A stretch of DNA of 13,518 bases from contig JAGEMR010000269.1 in assembly GCA_021030915.1 (NCBI GenBank), forward strand, positions 1 to 13,518, given 5' to 3'. How positions within the stretch are numbered: the stretch's first letter is position 1; every line of letters starts with the position of its first letter. The position numbers and the translations under genes are program-made. Under the pieces are notes generated by a model, which was given only the letters and a program-made list of their open reading frames with translations, made no database searches and was not told the origin of the DNA. Positions 8,906 to 13,518 of this stretch are shown here, piece after piece. Source of the stretch: Astrothelium macrocarpum (lineage: Eukaryota > Ascomycota > Dothideomycetes > Trypetheliales > Trypetheliaceae).

Positions 8906-8983
8906 GTATACTGATCGTATGCGGAGCGCATATACAACGTGAGCCACGCGGTGGTGTGATTCATAACACCGTGGTAGACCCTA
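8906..8983 (-). repeat. E3 right terminal inverted repeat
   Basis: Inverted copy of 7103-7180 with seven transition differences, followed by TA at 8984-8985. The transposase frame stops 14 bp before it. Confidence 0.9.
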
Positions 8984-8985
8984 TA

Positions 8986-9338
8986 TTTTTATTATAATAA
9001 TTTTTTATTGAATTATATTTAATTTTAAATATCATATTTTTATATTTTCAAATATATATTTTGAATTATCTTTTTTTTATTCAATCGATATATTAAAAAA
9101 ATGATTTATTAAACGAGATTATTATTATTATAAAATATATTGAAAATGATATATCAAATTTATTTTAAAATAGAATTGAATTAATTTTATTAAAAAATAT
9201 TTTTATTGAATAAAAAAAGATTGAAAATTCGTATATTTTTTAAACGAAATTTATTTTATTATTAATGAAAAAAATTATTATTGAATTATCAGATATTATT
9301 GATAATATTATAAATCTGAATATATATAATTTAAATTA
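8986..9338. other. Unassigned AT-rich segment between E3 and E4
   Basis: No gene, transposon end or RNA recognised. If E3 had inserted cleanly in E1R, and E1R cleanly in hAT-R, this segment should hold the E1 5' end and then the hAT C-terminus. Neither is seen. A short open frame from 9265 continues across E4 when E4 is removed at its TA duplication (see findings). Confidence 0.5.
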
Positions 9339-9340
9339 TA

Positions 9341-9393
9341 ACGTGGTTACCAAGCGAGTCGGACACCCAAGCGAGTCGGACACTTTCCGTGAC
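9341..9393 (+). repeat. E4 left (3') terminal repeat with duplicated 17-bp unit
   Basis: ACGTGGTTA (9341-9349), a 17-bp unit (9350-9366), an identical 17-bp unit (9367-9383), then TTTCCGTGAC. The right end of the element has only one 17-bp unit. The two copies here match at 17 of 17 positions although the interior is riddled with transitions. Confidence 0.9.
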
Positions 9394-9489
9394 TCTTACA
9401 ACAAAACCGGACCATATATCAATCACAACAATCAAAATTCATATAAATTAATCAGAATTCTTTTTAAAAGAAATTATTATAATTTTCTA

Positions 9490-11081
9490 ATAAATTCGCG
9501 TATTACATTCAGATTTATCGTATTATTTATATCATTTTTTTCGCGTTTTTATTTTTATTTATTAATTATTATTTTTAAATAATTCATTTTTTATTAATCA
9601 TATAATATTTTTCTGATTTATTAAATTCTGATTATTTTGAAAAAAAAAAAAGATTCTTTTTTTTTTAATTAATTTTTTAAAATTTTCCGATATTTATTAA
9701 AAATTTTATTTATTTTATAAAATGATAAAATCTTTTTTTTCAGAAAAATAATCCGATATATAATTTATTATATATTTTTAATAATTTAATCAATTTTAAT
9801 AAAAATTGATATTAATAAATTATTATAATATTATATAATTTAATTTTTAATAAATTCAGATTATAAAATTATTTTGATAGAATTTTATGATATCTTTAAT
9901 TTTTATAAAAATAATAATTCCAATAAAAATTCTGAAAATATAAAAATGTATAATTTAATATTAAATCGAAAAATTATATTTTCTGAATCATAAAAAATAA
10001 AATCTATTTTTTTAAAATTTATTTGAATATTTTTTATAATAAAAATCTTTTTAAATATGATTATAAATATTAAAAAGAATTTGATTTTAATAATATATAT
10101 AATATATATCCGAATAAAATCCTTAATTTAATATTCATATATTCTTTTTAATAGATTAAAATATTCAATATCAAATGATTAAAATATATAAAATGAATGA
10201 AAAAATATATAAAATATTAGAATTTTATTTTTTTTATAATAGAATTCAAAATTGATTAAATGATGATTTTTATATTCATTTAAAATTAGAAATTAATATT
10301 ATTTAATAATATATAATCTTATATATTTATTAAAATATTTTATTTATTTTAAATTAATTTTATTTATTATTTAATTATTATTATTTAAAAAAATGATTTA
10401 ATTTAATAAAATTATATGATTTTTATTTATAATCATTAAAAATGATAAAATCATTTAATTTTAAAAATTAATTTTTTAAATTATTATAATTTATTTCTGA
10501 TTATCAGATTGAATTAATTTAAATTTTTTATATTGATTTATATGTATAATTATTATAATAAAAAAAATAATATTCATTATAAAATCAATTTTATTAAAAT
10601 TAAAAATATTAATTATATTTATATCATATTTGATTATTATATTTAATATAAAAAAGAATTAGTCTTTGATAAATATAGGATTTTCGTATAAAATTTTTTA
10701 GAAATCATATTTATATATAAAATATATTTTAAATTCAGAATATTATTTAATGAAATTAGAAATTTAATTATATCCAATATATATCGCGTTATATTAAATT
10801 AATAATCGATTAATTATATTTTATATATATAAAATTCTGAATAGATATTTTTGAAAATCTAATTCAAAAATAAGATTTTTAATATATAATTTTTTTATAT
10901 TATAAAATTTTTATAAATTGAATATTTTATTATTATATGAGAATTTATTATAATATTGATCATATAATATTGAATATGAAATATTATAAAATTTTGTAAT
11001 TTTTTGAATATTAAAATTTTAATTTTTTTTAATAGCGTTTAAGATAAGAATAATTCTATTCTTTTTTAAAAAGGATTTTAT
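9490..11081 (-). pseudogene. Degenerate pogo/Fot1 transposase (E4)
   Basis: Reverse-strand frame (codon ends at 11057 and 10595 agree) with many stops and no net frameshift over the N-terminal half that I checked. It starts near 11081, where an ATA may be a mutated ATG. The N-terminal region reads NRIILILNAIKKN and then KFYNISYSILYDQ, the psq-type helix-turn-helix. YDF and YENPIFIKD near 10670-10700 match the central segment. The first catalytic region is INIFNFNKIDF with Asn for Asp (10595-10593) and Lys for Glu. The C-terminal end is placed by alignment with E1R and is approximate. The forward-strand open frame that overlaps its end (9265-9582) is not the gene. Confidence 0.8.
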
Positions 11082-11126
11082 ATATTATTGCGGAGAAAAA
11101 TGTTGTCAAAGTTGAAAGATTGAATT

Positions 11127-11162
11127 GTCGCGGAAAGTGTCCGACTCGCTTGGTAACCACGT
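11127..11162 (-). repeat. E4 right (5') terminal repeat
   Basis: 36-bp inverse of the left end, with a single 17-bp unit: on the - strand ACGTGGTTACCAAGCGAGTC and onward, then TTTCCGCGAC. TA duplication follows at 11163-11164. Confidence 0.9.
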
Positions 11163-11164
11163 TA

Positions 11165-11351
11165 ACGGAATAATATTATATTATATTATTGAATTATTAT
11201 TAATTAAAATTTCAAAATTAAATTATATTTATATTGAAATTAAAAAGAAACCGGAAATTTAATATAAAAATGATATATGAAAATATTGAAAAAAATTTAT
11301 TTATCTATTTTTCGTATATATCAAATTATTTTATTTAAATATATATATAAA
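11165..11351. other. Unassigned AT-rich segment between E4 and E5
   Basis: This is the continuation of 8986-9338 on the other side of E4. It has a readable stretch, LYYIIELLLIKISKLNY, followed by IEIKKKPEI and then stops of the TGG/CAA-derived kind. It therefore looks like mutated coding sequence of an element that I do not recognise. E5 begins at 11354 after TA at 11352-11353. Confidence 0.45.
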
Positions 11352-11353
11352 TA

Positions 11354-11404
11354 ACGTGGTTTACCACTCAGCCGGTCATATCAGTCAGTCGGTCACTTTC
11401 CGCA
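11354..11404 (+). repeat. E5 left (5') terminal repeat with 2 x 17-bp units
   Basis: ACGTGGTTT (11354-11362), 17-bp unit 11363-11379, 17-bp unit 11380-11396 (13 of 17 identical), then TTTCCGCA. The layout is the same as the E1 and E4 ends, with different unit sequences. Confidence 0.85.
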
Positions 11405-11448
11405 CCAGAAAACCACTTAAATTTTTATCGCGTTCTAATTTTTTAACG

Positions 11449-12760
11449 ATTATATCAATTTATGCTAAAGAAGAGAATATTATTTTTATTATTAATATAA
11501 TTCAGTTTATAAAATTTTAAAATAAAAATTTAAATCAATATATAATTACGAAATATTATAATATCTCACAGAATTCATTAAATGACAGAATAAATAACCG
11601 ATAATAACACGCGTTAATTCAATTATAACGTCATAAATTGGATCAATTTGAAAAATAATCATTAATCAAATATATATTCGATCAAAATTCAAAAGGATTT
11701 CCATTATATCTTTTTAATATAAAAAATATGGCCAATCTTTTATTGAAATCGCGTGAAAATAAATCAATTAATAGATATTAAATAAAATGATTTATCGATA
11801 TATAATCAGATTTTAAAATCAAATTCAATCATTCATATGATTATCAAAAAATATTATAAAAAAATCCAAAAATTATTTCAGATTAATTTGAATTATTATA
11901 TAATATAATAAATAAATATGAAATATATAAAAAAAATATTTATAATTTCAATAAAATAAATTTTATGATAGATATAATAATCGTATTAATAATAATAATA
12001 CGTATTAAAAGATATGATAAAATCAAATTTATATAATCTGATAATCAGAAATAAATTATAATCATTAAATATATTAATATTAAAAATTGATATATTCCGC
12101 CTTTTATTATCATTCAAAACATCTATTATTTTATGAATTGGATTATAAAATTAGAATTTTCCGATAATTAGATCATTAAATCTACTTCTAATAAATGGAC
12201 TGATAATAAAATAAATTTGGATTAAATTCAATATTTTGATAAATATATAAAAGATTATTCAAAAAATATATATTAATTATTAATTATTAATAAATATGAA
12301 AATCATTTATCAGTCGAATTTAATAAATTTTATGATGAAAATAAAATTATTCTAATTAATATATTTATATATTTATTTTATTTATTTCAATTATTGGATA
12401 TCGTATTATATTCATTTTTAAAATACGTATATAATAATAAAATTAATCTATTAATTAAAATTATAATCAATCATATTATTAAATCCGAATTTTTTATTAT
12501 ATTTAAATCCGTTTATTTCAAAATTTTTATGAAATCAAATATTAAATCTGAATTCAAAAGAATTGGAATTATATTTTAGAATTCAGATTTTATAATTTTC
12601 AAATTAGATATTCATTTAAAAATATTTATATTATCGAATAATCGTCCGTCAATCATTTATAAATAGAAATCATAAATCCCTTCCAATTTTTAATAAATAA
12701 TTAAATAATCTAATTTTATTAAAAAACGAATTTTTATTCATCAAAAAAATTCTTCAATAT
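11449..12760 (+). pseudogene. Degenerate pogo/Fot1 transposase (E5)
   Basis: One frame (codon starts at 11467, 11665, 11911 and 12394) runs about 430 codons with many stops. N-terminal psq-type region: KEENIIFIINIIQ, then YYNISQNSLNDRINNR. RHKLDQFEK leads to the conserved K-Y-I-x-D segment and NMANLLLKSR (about 11724-11754). First catalytic region: NIYNFNKINFM with Asn for Asp (11950-11952) and Lys for Glu (11953-11955). Second: LIINKYENHLSVEF with Asn for Asp (12289-12291). Third: Q-L-L-D with Asp kept (12397-12399). The open 61-codon stretch at 12394-12579 is its C-terminal part and has MKSNIKSEFKRIGIIF. The frame continues past that TAG through SKLD-like and RPS segments to about 12760. 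A start Met was probably an ATA near 11449. Confidence 0.88.
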
Positions 12761-12803
12761 TGTTATGACCACTGAGAGGGCCGTGTACACATCCGTGTAC
12801 CCA

Positions 12804-12929
12804 CCCAACCTCTGACTCATAAGGCTCACGCCATGAACCAAAAGACCCAACCTCTGGCTCATAAGGCTCACGCCATGAGCCAAAAGACCCAATCTTTGAC
12901 TCATAAGGCTCATACCATGAGTCAAGGAA
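12804..12929. repeat. 42-bp minisatellite, three copies
   Basis: Units at 12804-12845, 12846-12887 and 12888-12929, each starting CCCAA. Each has a dyad around a 12-nt loop: GGCTCAT/ATGAGCC in copy 2 and GACTCAT/ATGAGTC in copy 3 (9-bp stem TTGACTCAT/ATGAGTCAA). Copy 1 pairs imperfectly. CCGTGTAC occurs twice just upstream (12781-12788 and 12793-12800). The reverse-strand open frame over this region is a by-product of the unit length being a multiple of three. Confidence 0.9.
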
Positions 12930-12939
12930 TGTTACGAAA

Positions 12940-12950
12940 TATATAAAAAC
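12940..12950 (+). promoter_or_regulatory. Possible LTR TATA box
   Basis: TATATAAAAAC lies 10 bp after the minisatellite and about 180 bp into the putative LTR, a position suited to a U3 promoter. In such AT-rich DNA this motif is weak evidence alone. Confidence 0.3.
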
Positions 12951-13157
12951 GTAATAAAATCCATTTTAATTTTATTATATTCAAAACCATTTTTTAAATT
13001 AATCTTTGATAATATTTTTAACAGAATTTTGAATTATCAAATCATATTATTCTTTATTAATTTAATCTTTTATCGATTCATTTTAGAAGCCATTTTGATT
13101 TTAAATAGATTTGATTTTAAGAATATTTAGAATCATAATATATTGAATATTTTTAAA
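12951..13157. other. Unassigned AT-rich leader between LTR-like start and gag
   Basis: No LTR end, primer-binding site or gene can be placed. The stretch is AT-rich and consistent with a mutated LTR R-U5 region and leader. Confidence 0.35.
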
Positions 13158-13518
13158 ATGAATTAATAAGAATAATCATAAAACGGCGACAGTTCATTTT
13201 AAATTAAAGAAAATTGATTTATATCATAATTTGACGGAAAAGTCAAAAAATCTGATAATTTTTATAAAAATCATTTCAAAATAGAAGATTGATTTAATAT
13301 TATTTAATTATATTTTATATTTGAAGATATTACGACGATCAATTAATCTTTTTTTATAATCATATTTATAAAAGAAAGAATATTTTATTGGATCCGATTA
13401 TATCTCATTAATTATATAATAGGGACTGAAAATCAGATAATCAATAATATATTCCAAAATTTTGATATATTTAAAAAAGAAATTATTAAAATATTCGGAA
13501 TATTCAATTAATAAATAA
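13158..13518 (+). pseudogene. Degenerate gag-like region of an LTR retrotransposon, 3' truncated by window
   Basis: The frame from ATG 13158 (codons at positions divisible by 3) runs to the window end with many stops. Most are TAA where CAA is likely to have been. It shows a short hydrophilic leader, then FDGKVKKSDNFYKNHFKIED and, farther on, RIFYWIRLYLINYI and NFDIFKKEIIKIFG. The order fits the retrotransposon gag domain of fungal Ty3/gypsy elements: an F-D-G start, a central [AR]-x-x-W-[IF] segment and a terminal F-x-x-x-[LI]-x-x-x-F-G. Gag forms the particle shell of the element. Identification is by pattern only, so moderate. Confidence 0.6.

Larger units (their letters stand above)
7103..8983 (+). 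mobile_element. Complete pogo-like DNA transposon E3 (1,881 bp)
   Basis: Full-length element with 78-bp terminal inverted repeats (7103-7180 and 8906-8983) and a TA on each side (7101-7102 and 8984-8985), the target signature of the Tc1/mariner-pogo superfamily. It carries one transposase frame on the + strand. It is inserted just upstream of the E1R transposase start, so it arrived after E1R. It belongs to a different family from E1, E4 and E5: its ends start TAGGGTCTACC and lack the paired 17-bp units. Confidence 0.9.
9341..11162 (-). mobile_element. Complete pogo/Fot1-type DNA transposon E4 (1,822 bp)
   Basis: Full-length element bounded by ACGTGGTTACC at 9341 and its inverse ending at 11162, with TA duplications at 9339-9340 and 11163-11164. 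The first 26 bp of both ends are identical. The transposase is on the - strand. The interior near 9410-9560 aligns in the same orientation with the E1R 3' region near 5400-5540 (both contain ATTCGCGTAT), so E4 and E1 are related families. The interior is heavily AT-shifted while the ends are not. Confidence 0.9.
11354..12760 (+). mobile_element. Pogo/Fot1-type DNA transposon E5, 3' end cut off
   Basis: Starts with ACGTGGTTT after TA (11352-11353) and carries a + strand transposase. The 3' end is not seen because an LTR-like sequence is inserted at 12761 within the C-terminal coding region. The remainder would lie beyond the window. Confidence 0.87.
12761..13518 (+). mobile_element. Probable Ty3/gypsy-like LTR retrotransposon, 5' LTR and gag start
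   Basis: The E5 reading breaks at 12761, where TGTTATGACC begins. LTRs start with TG, commonly TGT. The following 170 bp is GC-normal with a minisatellite, then a TATA-like box at 12940, then AT-rich sequence with a degenerate gag-like frame from 13158 to the window end. I see neither the LTR 3' end nor a primer-binding site, and the second LTR would be outside. The LTR reading is inference from context. Confidence 0.55.

Noticed and set aside
9265..9582. 105-codon forward open frame
   Set aside because: It starts outside E4, crosses the E4 terminal repeat and runs antisense over the end of the E4 transposase. Only the part before 9340 may be real coding remnant.
12734..12925. 63-codon reverse open frame with repeated HGVSLMSQRLG
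   Set aside because: Produced by three 42-bp tandem units (42 is divisible by 3). No family resemblance; it lies over an LTR-like minisatellite.
12804..12929. CRISPR array
   Set aside because: The 42-bp units are directly adjacent, without unique spacers, in a eukaryotic-type transposon region.
1..13518. Mitochondrial genome with GC clusters
   Set aside because: No mitochondrial genes, tRNAs or rRNAs are seen. The GC islands are transposon ends with TA duplications, and the open gene belongs to a nuclear fungal family.

Overview
The window looks like a block of AT-rich, repeat-induced-point-mutation (RIP) type heterochromatin from a filamentous ascomycete. Most of it is roughly 10-20% GC. 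Translating it while allowing for C-to-T and G-to-A changes shows degenerate transposase reading frames nearly everywhere. Their frames are largely intact; the damage is in-frame stops and Asp-to-Asn or Glu-to-Lys changes. The only stretch of normal composition and open coding is about 0.8 kb near 2727-3536. It encodes a fragment of a fungal protein family that I recall as DUF7924-like, with PD-(D/E)XK-type motifs. Family names are from memory; no search was run.

Layout from left to right. 1-1411 is the 3' part of a pogo/Fot1-type DNA transposon (E1L, + strand). 1412-2732 is a hAT-type transposon (hAT-L, - strand), interrupted by E1L. About 2727-3536 is the GC-normal gene fragment. 3513-5330 is a second hAT copy (hAT-R, + strand). 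The two hATs have their 5' ends against the gene fragment and point away from it. 5333-7100 is a second E1 copy (E1R, - strand) inserted at a TA in hAT-R. 7103-8983 is a complete 1,881-bp pogo-like element (E3) inserted 6 bp upstream of the E1R start codon. 9341-11162 is a complete 1,822-bp pogo/Fot1-type element (E4, transposase on the - strand). 11354-12760 is the 5' and central part of a third pogo/Fot1-type family (E5, + strand). It is cut at 12761 by what looks like the 5' LTR and gag of a Ty3/gypsy-like retrotransposon that runs off the window. 8986-9338 and 11165-11351 are AT-rich and unassigned.

Structurally, 1-6743 is one large inverted repeat (E1L-hAT-L / hAT-R-E1R) with the unmutated gene fragment in the loop. 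The E1 arms pair 1 with 6743 and 1411 with 5333, without net length change. In the stretches compared closely they differ only by transitions. Other GC islands are the transposon ends and a 42-bp minisatellite in the LTR. Three pogo-type families share one end design: TA target, ACGT plus 5 nt, then two tandem 17-bp units.

No gene here looks functional in its present form, no RNA gene was recognised, and nothing proves a new system. The most unusual features are the sharp composition cliff around a trapped nuclease-like fragment, the shared 2 x 17 bp transposon ends that escaped mutation, and the sequence context of the surviving cytosines.
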